A DNA stretch of 20,456 nt from Candidatus Dormiibacterota bacterium (GTDB lineage: Bacteria > Chloroflexota > Dormibacteria > Aeolococcales > Aeolococcaceae): the NCBI GenBank assembly GCA_003170875.1, contig PMYJ01000206.1, positions 1 to 20,456 on the forward strand. The letters are read 5' to 3'. A program made the position numbers and the translations under genes. Under the pieces are notes generated by a model. That model made no database searches. It was not told the origin of the DNA and saw nothing but the letters and a program-made list of their open reading frames with translations. Shown piece by piece: positions 1 through 5,552 of the stretch (within the stretch, counting starts at the first letter, position 1; each line of letters opens with the position of its first letter).

Positions 1-2
1 CC

Positions 3-914
3 TACGGGCTCCGTAAGGGGACCCCGGCGTCCTCGCCGGCCGGCGGCCCCAGCGCCGACGCCGCACCCGCGGCCGGGGGCAAGCTCTTCACCGTGGTCGG
101 CGCCAAGGGAGGAGTGGGAAAATCGGCGATCGCGGCCAACCTCGCCGTGTCGCTCTGCCGCACCTGGCGGGTGGCGCTGCTGGACTGCTCGCTGCAGTTC
201 GGCGACATCGGCATCCTCCTGAACATCTCGTCCGAGCGCACCATCGCCGACCTGGCGGCCAACAACGCGGTGGCGGATCACGATGTGGTCGAGGAGGTGA
301 TGGTGGACGGACCCGGCGGCGTTCGGGTGCTAGCCGCACCGGTCCGCCCCGAGCTGGCCGATTACGTCACCACCCAGCACCTGCGGGCCCTGATCGAGCA
401 GCTGCGGCGCACCTACGACTGCATCGTGGTGGACACCGCCACCCACCTCAGCGAGATCAGCCTGGACCTCGTCGAAATGGCCGACAAGGTCCTGGTGGTC
501 ACCGACCTGAGTACGACGGGGATAAAGAACGCCCGGCTACTCCAGACGGTCATGGGGGTGCTCAAGGTCGACCCGGGACGCTTCGTGCTGGTCATCAACC
601 ACCGGGACGGAGCCGGCGAGCTGGAGCGCGGCTACGTCGAGAATCTGCTGAAGACGGCGGCGACGGTGGAGATCCCGTACGAGCCGAACGTCGTCGCCAC
701 CTCGATCGCCCGCGGAGTGCCCTTTGTCCTCTCCCAGCCTCAGAGCCAGGCGGCGCTCCGCATCGCCGGACTGGCCGACCTCCTCGCCCCCGCCGCACCG
801 GGACGAGGCCGGCCCGCGGCCGACCCGGTAACGCCCGATCCCGCAGGCTCCAAGCGGCGGCGGCGGCTCGGCATCGGCCGGACCCGGTCCGACCAGGCGA
901 CGGCCTCGGACTGA
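3..914 (+). CDS. CpaE-like ParA/MinD-family ATPase, 5' end outside the window (probably receiver-ATPase fusion)
   Basis: The frame is open from the first bases of the window, so the gene starts upstream. The visible 303 residues begin with a linker reading YGLRKGT, which aligns with the region after the receiver domain in the neighbouring homologue (ELKKGT), so an N-terminal response-regulator receiver domain probably lies outside. The ATPase has a deviant Walker A motif, KGGVGKS (about 105-125), the QFGDIG segment, and a Walker B-type strand CIVVD before THLSE. The family (CpaE/TadZ) helps place Tad/Flp pilus machinery at the inner membrane. The second Asp of the usual DxD motif is replaced by Ser (DCS at 183-191), which may slow ATP hydrolysis. 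The C-terminus has a basic run, KRRRR, then a polar tail. The gene converges on its homologue with 4 bp between stops. A GTG at 93 gives an apparent start but would remove part of the first strand, so it is not the real start. Confidence 0.85.
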   Translation, partial: YGLRKGTPASSPAGGPSADAAPAAGGKLFTVVGAKGGVGKSAIAANLAVSLCRTWRVALLDCSLQFGDIGILLNISSERTIADLAANNAVADHDVVEEVMVDGPGGVRVLAAPVRPELADYVTTQHLRALIEQLRRTYDCIVVDTATHLSEISLDLVEMADKVLVVTDLSTTGIKNARLLQTVMGVLKVDPGRFVLVINHRDGAGELERGYVENLLKTAATVEIPYEPNVVATSIARGVPFVLSQPQSQAALRIAGLADLLAPAAPGRGRPAADPVTPDPAGSKRRRRLGIGRTRSDQATASD

Positions 915-918
915 CCGG

Positions 919-2151
919 TCAGCGGCCGAAGATCCCGCGCCGGCGCTTCTTGTCGCCGCCGGCCAGCGCCGCCTGCTCCTGGGGGACCAGACGGAATACG
1001 AGCTCGCGGATGGCCCGGCTGATCTCCGCCTCCGGCTGGGTCTCCACGAACGGCTTGCCCTGGTTCCAGGCGTCGGACACGGCCTTTGGGTCGTGGGGGA
1101 TCTGGACGGCCACCGGCACGCGCAGGTACTGCTCGGTGGCCTCCTTGTTGAAGTCGGAATAGCCGTCGACTCGGTTGACGACCAGCAGCACCCGCTCGGG
1201 GTCGATGTTCAGTGACTCGAGGACCCCCAGCGTGAGGCGCGCGTTCTTGACGCTGGGGATGGTGAGGCCGGTGACCACCAGGATCTTGCTGGCGATCTCC
1301 ATCACCTGCAGGATGGACTCCCCGAGATGGCTCGAGGCGTCGACGACCACGAAGTCGCAGAGCTTGCGCACCTCGGCGAAGACGGTGCGGACGTGGTCCG
1401 GTGTCACCAGGTCGGCCAGCTCGGGCTTGACGGGCGCCAGAAGGACCCGGATTCCCGCCGGCCCGACCGCGAGAATGTCGTCGAGGACCTCCGCGTCCAG
1501 GTGGTCCTGGGCGTCCACGACGTCCGTGATACTGCGGGAATGGTTGAGGTTGAGCATCACCCCGATGTCGCCGAACTGCAGGTCGAGGTCGACCAGGGCC
1601 ACCTTGGCATCGGTCTCCCGGGCGAGGGCCACCGCCAGGTTGGCGGCGATGATCGACTTGCCGACCCCGCCCTTTGCCGAGAACACCACAAAGACCTCGC
1701 CCGGGCCGGAGCGACCGGACGCCGCGAGCGGTGGGGGCTCCGCGGTCCGGGTCAGGAAAGTGCCCTTCTTCAGCTCCATGGCGTAGACGCGCCGGATCGC
1801 GGCCACCAGCTCGTCGTGGCTGAACGGCTTGATCAGGAACTCCCGCGCGCCCGCCTGCATGGCCCGCCGCAGGTAGTCGCGCTCGCCCTGGACCGACATG
1901 ATGATCACCGGGCTCGCCGGGAGATCCTGGGTGAGCTGCTCGGTCAGCTGGATGCCGTCCATGACCGGCATGTTCACGTCGGTGAGGACGATGTCCGGGC
2001 GGAGCCTCTGAGCCTCCTCCACCCCCTCCTTGCCGTCTCCGGCCGTGCCCACCACCTCGATGTCGTCCTCAAAGCTGAGGAGCTTGCGAAGGTTGTCGCG
2101 TGTCGACGGGATGTCGTCGACGATGAGCAGGCGGATGGGCTGTTCAGCCAC
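919..2151 (-). CDS. Response-regulator receiver fused to CpaE-like ParA/MinD ATPase
   Basis: The protein has 410 residues. Residues 5-125 are a complete receiver domain: acidic pair D12-D13, phospho-acceptor D58 in TDVNMP, Ser86 at the Thr/Ser switch position, and Lys108 in IKP. After a linker of about 25 residues rich in Pro, Ala and Gly comes a MinD/ParA-type ATPase: deviant Walker A KGGVGKS (K160, K165), DLDLQFGD with D188 and D190, and VVVDASSHL. It ends in a basic tail, KKRRRGIFGR. This is the CpaE/TadZ architecture, a polar or membrane-associated localisation factor for Tad/Flp pili; phosphorylation could gate its localisation. The start is GTG, with only a weak ribosome binding site. 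It begins 7 bp after the rplA stop on the same strand, so it is probably co-transcribed with the ribosomal protein genes. It is homologous to the convergent gene on its left. Confidence 0.92.
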   Translation of the reverse strand: MAEQPIRLLIVDDIPSTRDNLRKLLSFEDDIEVVGTAGDGKEGVEEAQRLRPDIVLTDVNMPVMDGIQLTEQLTQDLPASPVIIMSVQGERDYLRRAMQAGAREFLIKPFSHDELVAAIRRVYAMELKKGTFLTRTAEPPPLAASGRSGPGEVFVVFSAKGGVGKSIIAANLAVALARETDAKVALVDLDLQFGDIGVMLNLNHSRSITDVVDAQDHLDAEVLDDILAVGPAGIRVLLAPVKPELADLVTPDHVRTVFAEVRKLCDFVVVDASSHLGESILQVMEIASKILVVTGLTIPSVKNARLTLGVLESLNIDPERVLLVVNRVDGYSDFNKEATEQYLRVPVAVQIPHDPKAVSDAWNQGKPFVETQPEAEISRAIRELVFRLVPQEQAALAGGDKKRRRGIFGR

Positions 2152-2158
2152 GGCGGAG

Positions 2159-2869
2159 CTATGCCACCTGGAGCTTCGATGCCTGTGCGGGATCGACCTT
2201 GATGGCCGGACCGTGGGTCGTGCAGAGGGTCACCGTCTTCAGGTAAGTGCCCTTGGCGGCCGGAGGCTTGGCGCGCATCACGGCGTCCATGAGGGCCGCG
2301 AAGTTCTCCCCCAGCCGGCCGTCGTCGAAGGACGCCTTGCCGATCACGGCATGGAGATTGCCGAGGCGATCGTTCCTCACCTCGATGCGGCCACCCTGGA
2401 CCTCCCGGACAGCCTTGGCGATGTCGAAGGTCACCGTCCCCGCCTTGGGGTTGGGCATCAGTCCCCGGGGTCCGAGGATCTTGCCGATGCGGCCCACCAG
2501 CCCCATCACGTCGGGGGTGGCCAGAGCCACGTCGAAGTCGATCTGGCCCGCCTGGACCTGCTTGACCAGGTCCTCGCCGCCGACGAGGTCGGCTCCGGCG
2601 TCGAGCGCCTCGCGCGCCTTCTCGCCAGTGGCGAAGACGGCGATGCGACGCGTCCTGCCGGTGCCGTGGGGAAGCACCACGGTGGTGCGCACGGCCTGAT
2701 CCGCGTGCCGCGGGTCGATGCCCAGCCGGAAGTGGGCTTCGACGGTGGGATCGTACTTGGTCATGGAGGTCGCACGGACCAGCTCCACCGCCTCCCGGGG
2801 CGGGTAGAGGTGCCCGGCCTCGACCTTCTCCGCAGCCATGCGGTAGTTCTTGCCGAATTGATGAGGCAT
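2159..2869 (-). CDS. rplA: 50S ribosomal protein L1
   Basis: The protein has 236 residues, the usual size for bacterial L1. L1 forms the mobile stalk of the large subunit next to the E site, and in many bacteria it represses its own operon by binding the mRNA. Family signatures are visible: the N-terminal segment GKNYRMAAEKV, a central LGPRGLMPNPKAGTV motif (typical of L1), and a TYLKTVTLCTTHGPAIKVD C-terminus. The ATG at 2867-2869 is preferred because GGGAGAA lies about 6 bases upstream of it; an upstream in-frame start would add 15 residues with no family resemblance. It follows rplK by 85 bp and precedes the receiver-ATPase gene by 7 bp. No rplJ or rplL follows, unlike the common arrangement. 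Confidence 0.97.
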   Translation of the reverse strand: MPHQFGKNYRMAAEKVEAGHLYPPREAVELVRATSMTKYDPTVEAHFRLGIDPRHADQAVRTTVVLPHGTGRTRRIAVFATGEKAREALDAGADLVGGEDLVKQVQAGQIDFDVALATPDVMGLVGRIGKILGPRGLMPNPKAGTVTFDIAKAVREVQGGRIEVRNDRLGNLHAVIGKASFDDGRLGENFAALMDAVMRAKPPAAKGTYLKTVTLCTTHGPAIKVDPAQASKLQVA

Positions 2870-2893
2870 CACCGTTCTCCCTGTGGTCCTGGC

Positions 2894-2908
2894 GGGCTCG
2901 GTGAGCCC
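2894..2908 (-). promoter_or_regulatory. Stem-loop in the rplK-rplA spacer
   Basis: A perfect 6-bp stem (GGGCTC / GAGCCC) with a 3-base loop lies 25 bases upstream of the rplA start, in the longest gap (85 bp) within the secE-rplA part of the operon. It has no U-run, so a terminator is unlikely. It could be an L1 autoregulatory site or a translation-control hairpin, but no resemblance to the known L1 target was established. Confidence 0.3.
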
Positions 2909-2954
2909 TCCCACTTTCTGTGCAGACGCCGGCCTGCGGATCTCCCTTGGATGG

Positions 2955-3383
2955 CTACGGTTGGACAGTCAGGCCCATGGAGCGGGCGGTGCCTTCGATG
3001 GTGTGCATCGCCTGTCCGATGTCGAAGGCGTTGAGATCGGCGAGCTTGACCTCGGCGATCTCCCGGACCTGGGCCGCGGTCACGGTCCCGACCTTGTCGC
3101 GGTTGGGCTGCGCCGATCCCTTCTCGACGCCGGCCGCCTTCTTGAGGAGGTCATAGGCGGGCGGCGTCTTGGTGATGAAATTGAAGCTACGGTCCTCGTA
3201 GACCGTGATCTCGGCCGGGATGACCATGCCGGCCTGAGCGGCGGTGCGCTCGTTGTAGGCCCGGCAGAACTCCATGATGTTGATCCCGTGCGGGCCCAGC
3301 GCGGTGCCCACAGGGGGAGCCGGGGTCGCCTTGCCAGCCTGGATCTGGAGACGGACGACCGTCTTGACCTTCTTCTTGCCCAT
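2955..3383 (-). CDS. rplK: 50S ribosomal protein L11
   Basis: The protein has 142 residues, the normal length. L11 sits at the GTPase-associated centre of the large subunit, binds the 23S rRNA thiostrepton loop, and contacts elongation factors and RelA. The N-terminal domain shows the conserved VVRLQIQAGKATPAPPVG run and then GPHGINIMEFCRAYN. The C-terminal RNA-binding domain contains the KTPPAYDLLKKAAG segment and ends in AMHTIEGTARSMGLTV. The ATG start at 3381-3383 has GGAGAG a few bases upstream. It lies 15 bp after nusG and is transcribed with it. Confidence 0.98.
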   Translation of the reverse strand: MGKKKVKTVVRLQIQAGKATPAPPVGTALGPHGINIMEFCRAYNERTAAQAGMVIPAEITVYEDRSFNFITKTPPAYDLLKKAAGVEKGSAQPNRDKVGTVTAAQVREIAEVKLADLNAFDIGQAMHTIEGTARSMGLTVQP

Positions 3384-3398
3384 TCTGCTCTCCGTCCC

Positions 3399-3965
3399 CT
3401 AGCGAAGCCGCTCGACCTGAAGCAGGTCGAGCTCCACCGGCGTCTCCCGGCCAAACATGTTGACGAGCACCTTGAGCTTGCCCTTCTCGGCATTGATCTC
3501 GGTGACCTTGCCATGGAAATCGGTGAAGGGCCCGTCGACCACCCGCACGCTCTCGTCGACCTGGTACTCGACGGAGACCTTGGTCGGAGCCTCGGCCTTC
3601 ACCTGCTTCTGGATACCCCTGATCTCGCTCTCTGCGAGCGGCACCGGCTTGTTGCCCGATCCGACGAAGGAGGTGACCCCGGGCGTGTTGCGGACCACGT
3701 ACCAGGACTCGTCGGACATGACCATGTTGACCAGGATGTAGCCCGGATAGATCCGCTTGGAGACCCTCCGGCGCTGGCCGTCCTTGATCTCCATCACCTC
3801 CTCGGTGGGGACCAGGACCTCGAAGATCTTGTCGTGCATGTCCATCGATTCCACGCGCTTGAGGAGGTTGTTCTTGACCTTCTCCTCGTGCCCGGAATAG
3901 GCGTGGATGACGTACCAGCGGGCGTCGCTGGCCTGCGTCGTGGTGGCGGTGTCGCTCATGGTCAT
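3399..3965 (-). CDS. nusG: Transcription termination/antitermination factor NusG
   Basis: The protein has 188 residues. An NGN domain (about residues 16-118) begins with RWYVIHAYSGHEEKVKNNL and includes the YPGYILVNM and VRNTPGVTSFVG motifs. A KOW domain (about 136-188) contains VDGPFTDFHGKVTEIN. NusG binds the RNA polymerase clamp to raise processivity and couples transcription to Rho or to the ribosome through its KOW domain. Two start codons are possible, ATG at 3963-3965 or ATG at 3957-3959 two codons later; neither has a strong Shine-Dalgarno, so translation may be coupled to secE, which ends 18 bp upstream. Order secE-nusG-rplK-rplA is the conserved one. Confidence 0.97.
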   Translation of the reverse strand: MTMSDTATTTQASDARWYVIHAYSGHEEKVKNNLLKRVESMDMHDKIFEVLVPTEEVMEIKDGQRRRVSKRIYPGYILVNMVMSDESWYVVRNTPGVTSFVGSGNKPVPLAESEIRGIQKQVKAEAPTKVSVEYQVDESVRVVDGPFTDFHGKVTEINAEKGKLKVLVNMFGRETPVELDLLQVERLR

Positions 3966-3983
3966 CTCAGTGTGGCTGGTCCG

Positions 3984-4355
3984 TCAGCTCGAGGCGCTCG
4001 CCGAGGGCGAGACGGAGGGAGTCGCGGAGGCGCTGGCGCTCGCGGAGGCGGTGGCGCTGGGAATCACGGTGGTCGCCGGCTGCGCCGGGGAGCTGGCGGT
4101 GCTGTTGTTGGCGTTCTGAAGGTAGATCGGCTTGACAGCGTACCCGAGCGCATAGTCCGCGCCCCCGATCAGGAGGCTGAAGAGGACGACGGTCACGACC
4201 ACCACGCCGGTCATCCGCGTCAGCTCCGGCCAGGTGGGCCAGACGACTTTGCGCAGCTCCTCCCAGACGCCGCGAAAGTAGGCGGACAGGCGCCTCGGGC
4301 GGCGTCCTCCACTCCCACCCGTCGGGAGTCCCGGTCTGGCCGGCGATCTGGCCAC
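3984..4355 (-). CDS. secE: Preprotein translocase subunit SecE with an unusual Ser/Ala-rich C-terminal tail
   Basis: The protein has 123 residues. A basic N-terminus (RRPRRL) is followed by the amphipathic helix and the conserved ELRKVVWPTWPEL (about 33-45), then one transmembrane helix (about 48-74). SecE clamps SecY in the inner membrane. Single-helix SecE proteins normally end soon after the helix. Here about 45 more residues follow, largely Ala, Ser, Thr and Pro with repeated Ala-Ser dipeptides, and they should lie on the outer face of the membrane. The DNA for this tail is a degenerate run of GCG-containing 6-mers. The start is GTG with GAGG close upstream. The gene lies between tRNA-Trp and nusG. 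Confidence 0.93.
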   Translation of the reverse strand: MARSPARPGLPTGGSGGRRPRRLSAYFRGVWEELRKVVWPTWPELTRMTGVVVVTVVLFSLLIGGADYALGYAVKPIYLQNANNSTASSPAQPATTVIPSATASASASASATPSVSPSASASS

Positions 4356-4379
4356 GTCCTCTATCGACCTCCAACGCTC

Positions 4380-4403
4380 GACCCGGGCCTACCCGGCCGG
4401 GTC
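4380..4403 (-). other. Hairpin between tRNA-Trp and secE
   Basis: A 7-bp stem (GACCCGG at 4380-4386 with CCGGGTC at 4397-4403) encloses a 10-base loop; an alternative perfect 12-bp palindrome, ACCCGGCCGGGT, overlaps at 4391-4402. It lies 10 bases past the encoded tRNA CCA end and 24 bases before secE. It may mark an RNA-processing or partial-termination site separating the tRNA from the mRNA. There is no U-tract. Confidence 0.3.
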
Positions 4404-4413
4404 CGACCGGAGA

Positions 4414-4489
4414 TGGCAGGGGCGGCAAGATTCGAACTCGCGACCCTCGGTTTTGGAGACCGATGCTCTACCAACTGAGCTACGCCCCT
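4414..4489 (-). tRNA. tRNA-Trp (anticodon CCA)
   Basis: The 76-base sequence folds as a standard cloverleaf. The acceptor stem AGGGGCG pairs with CGCCCCT over 7 bp, the D arm reads GCTCAGTTGGTAGAGC, the anticodon stem TCGGT/ACCGA encloses the loop CTCCAAA, and the T arm contains GTTCGAAT. The anticodon CCA (plus-strand 4454-4456) reads UGG for tryptophan. The discriminator is G (4417) and the 3' CCA is encoded (4414-4416). It sits between rpmG and secE in the same orientation, an arrangement seen in several bacterial phyla, and probably is cut from a longer transcript. Confidence 0.97.
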
Positions 4490-4555
4490 GTGGCCCGTCA
4501 GCATAGCGGCCTGCGGGGCCGGCTTCGCGCATTGCTTGGCTTCTCCTGGCGCGGG

Positions 4556-4723
4556 CTACTTGGTTTCGCGATGGCGCGTGTGGGCGCGGCACCGCGGGCA
4601 GAACTTGCTCAGCTCGATCCGGTCCGGATCGTTGCGCTTGTTCTTAACCGTGGTGTAGTTCCGCTCCTTGCAGTCAGGACACTGCAGGGTGATGATCGAA
4701 GTGCCGCCTTTAGCCGTGGCCAC
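4556..4723 (-). CDS. rpmG: 50S ribosomal protein L33
   Basis: The protein has 55 residues, the usual length for L33, a small protein near the E site of the large subunit. It carries two CxxC pairs (CPDC and CPRC), so it is the zinc-binding form of L33. The conserved core NYTTVKNKRNDPDRIELSKFCPRC is evident in parts. The GTG at 4721-4723 is chosen because it gives the family-typical N-terminus (M-A-T-A-K-G-G); a TTG six codons upstream would add unconserved residues. A strong promoter and a palindromic 5' leader lie just upstream. It is the first gene of the translation operon. Confidence 0.94.
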   Translation of the reverse strand: MATAKGGTSIITLQCPDCKERNYTTVKNKRNDPDRIELSKFCPRCRAHTRHRETK

Positions 4724-4745
4724 GTTGAAGCCCCAACACAAATAA

Positions 4746-4764
4746 GACCTAGCCGCGCTAGGTC
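4746..4764 (-). promoter_or_regulatory. Perfect palindrome at the predicted transcription start of rpmG
   Basis: An inverted repeat of 8 bp (GACCTAGC / GCTAGGTC) with a 3-base loop lies right at or just after the expected +1 of the rpmG transcript. On the transcript strand it is followed by TTATTT. It could be a 5' stabilising hairpin, a short attenuator, or an operator for a dimeric repressor. Confidence 0.5.
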
Positions 4765-4770
4765 AAGCGG

Positions 4771-4798
4771 ATGATACCACAGGCCCGGTCGGCGTCAA
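4771..4798 (-). promoter_or_regulatory. Housekeeping-type promoter for the rpmG-tRNA-secE-nusG-rplKA unit
   Basis: On the minus strand a -35 box TTGACG (4793-4798) and a -10 box TATCAT (4771-4776) are separated by 16 bp. Both match the sigma-70 consensus at five of six positions. The predicted start is near 4764, about 40 bases before the rpmG GTG. No comparably clear promoter was seen further down the operon. Confidence 0.65.
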
Positions 4799-5001
4799 AC
4801 GCGGGTGCGCCGAACGGAGGCACTACCTTACCCCGCCGGAGGTCGCGACCGGGAGGCGCCGGCGGGGACCGGACCACACCTGGTCTGGCGGGGCGAGGGG
4901 TGGGGCAAGGGCCAAGGAGCGCAGGGCCAGCGCCGGCGGGCGCCAGGGCGGAACGCGGCCCGTCCGTGGCCGGCCCGTCACCTCGGTCACGGGAATGTCC
5001 A
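4799..5001. other. Non-coding spacer between divergent rpmG and marR transcription units
   Basis: This GC-rich spacer of about 200 bp has no convincing gene. Short open frames on both strands lack ribosome binding sites and recognisable protein motifs. One imperfect inverted repeat is visible at 4869-4888 (CCGGACCA / TGGTCTGG, 4-base loop, one G-T pair), of unknown role. Confidence 0.5.
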
Positions 5002-5032
5002 TTGACACGCTGAGCTTGGTGTGCCACATACT
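5002..5032 (+). promoter_or_regulatory. Candidate promoter for the marR-efflux operon
   Basis: A consensus -35 box TTGACA (5002-5007) is followed 19 bp later by CATACT (5027-5032), a four-of-six match to the -10 consensus. The long spacer suggests a weak or regulated promoter. The -10 box overlaps the left half of the palindrome assigned to MarR. Confidence 0.5.
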
Positions 5033-5048
5033 TTAGGTACCTGAGTAT
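5028..5048 (+). promoter_or_regulatory. Probable MarR operator (interrupted palindrome)
   Basis: Half-sites ATACT (5028-5032) and AGTAT (5044-5048) flank a perfect 8-bp palindrome AGGTACCT (5035-5042). Size and shape fit operators of MarR-type dimers. It overlaps the proposed -10 region and ends just before the GAGGAG ribosome binding site (5051-5056), so binding would block transcription of marR and the exporter genes. A partly overlapping direct repeat, TACCTGAG/TATCTGAG, is also present. Confidence 0.5.
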
Positions 5049-5063
5049 CTGAGGAGTGAAAGA

Positions 5064-5552
5064 GTGGCCAACGAGTCGACCCCCCTCTCCGCGCGAGAGG
5101 TCCTCCTGCACCGCCTGACCGGCCTCCAGCCGGCGCTCCGGCACCGCTTCCGCGCCACCATCCCGGCGGATGCCCAGGTCGCCATGCGCGAGACCATGGA
5201 GGAGGTGACCGCCTCGCAGCTGGAGGCGCTGATGCTCCTCCACCAGGCCGGCTCCGCCGTGTCCATGCACCGGCTCGCCGAGAACCAGTCGATCACCCCC
5301 AGCTCGGCCACCCAGCTCGTCGACCGCCTGGTGAGGATGGGTCTGGTGGAGCGCCTCCGCGAGGACGAGGACCGGCGGCTCGTCCGCGTGCAGCTCTCCG
5401 AGACGGCCCGTCAGAAGTTCGAGGAGATGATGCGGCTGCACCTGCGCAGCCTCGCGGTGGTGACCGAGCGGCTGAGCGACGACGACCTCCGCACCCTCGT
5501 GGATCTGCTCGCCAGGCTGGCCCAGCCGGCGAGCGTGGAGTGCCCGGCGTGA
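5064..5552 (+). CDS. MarR-family transcriptional regulator
   Basis: The protein has 162 residues. Helices at the N- and C-terminal ends form the dimer interface, and the centre (about 50-115) is a winged helix-turn-helix: helix region SQLEALMLLHQAG, recognition helix TPSSATQLVDRLVRMGLVER, and the wing with the family-typical DEDRRLVRVQLSE motif. MarR proteins usually repress a neighbouring efflux or detoxification operon and release DNA when a small aromatic ligand binds. The GTG start has GAGGAG 7 bases upstream. The stop overlaps the next gene's start (GTGA), so it is translationally coupled to the MMPL exporter. It probably regulates its own operon through the palindrome at 5028-5048. Confidence 0.93.
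   Translation: MANESTPLSAREVLLHRLTGLQPALRHRFRATIPADAQVAMRETMEEVTASQLEALMLLHQAGSAVSMHRLAENQSITPSSATQLVDRLVRMGLVERLREDEDRRLVRVQLSETARQKFEEMMRLHLRSLAVVTERLSDDDLRTLVDLLARLAQPASVECPA

Noticed and set aside
2883..4478. Plus-strand open frame of about 530 codons across rplK, nusG and secE
   Set aside because: It lies antisense to three conserved genes and even reads into the tRNA. Its composition is that of a shadow frame.
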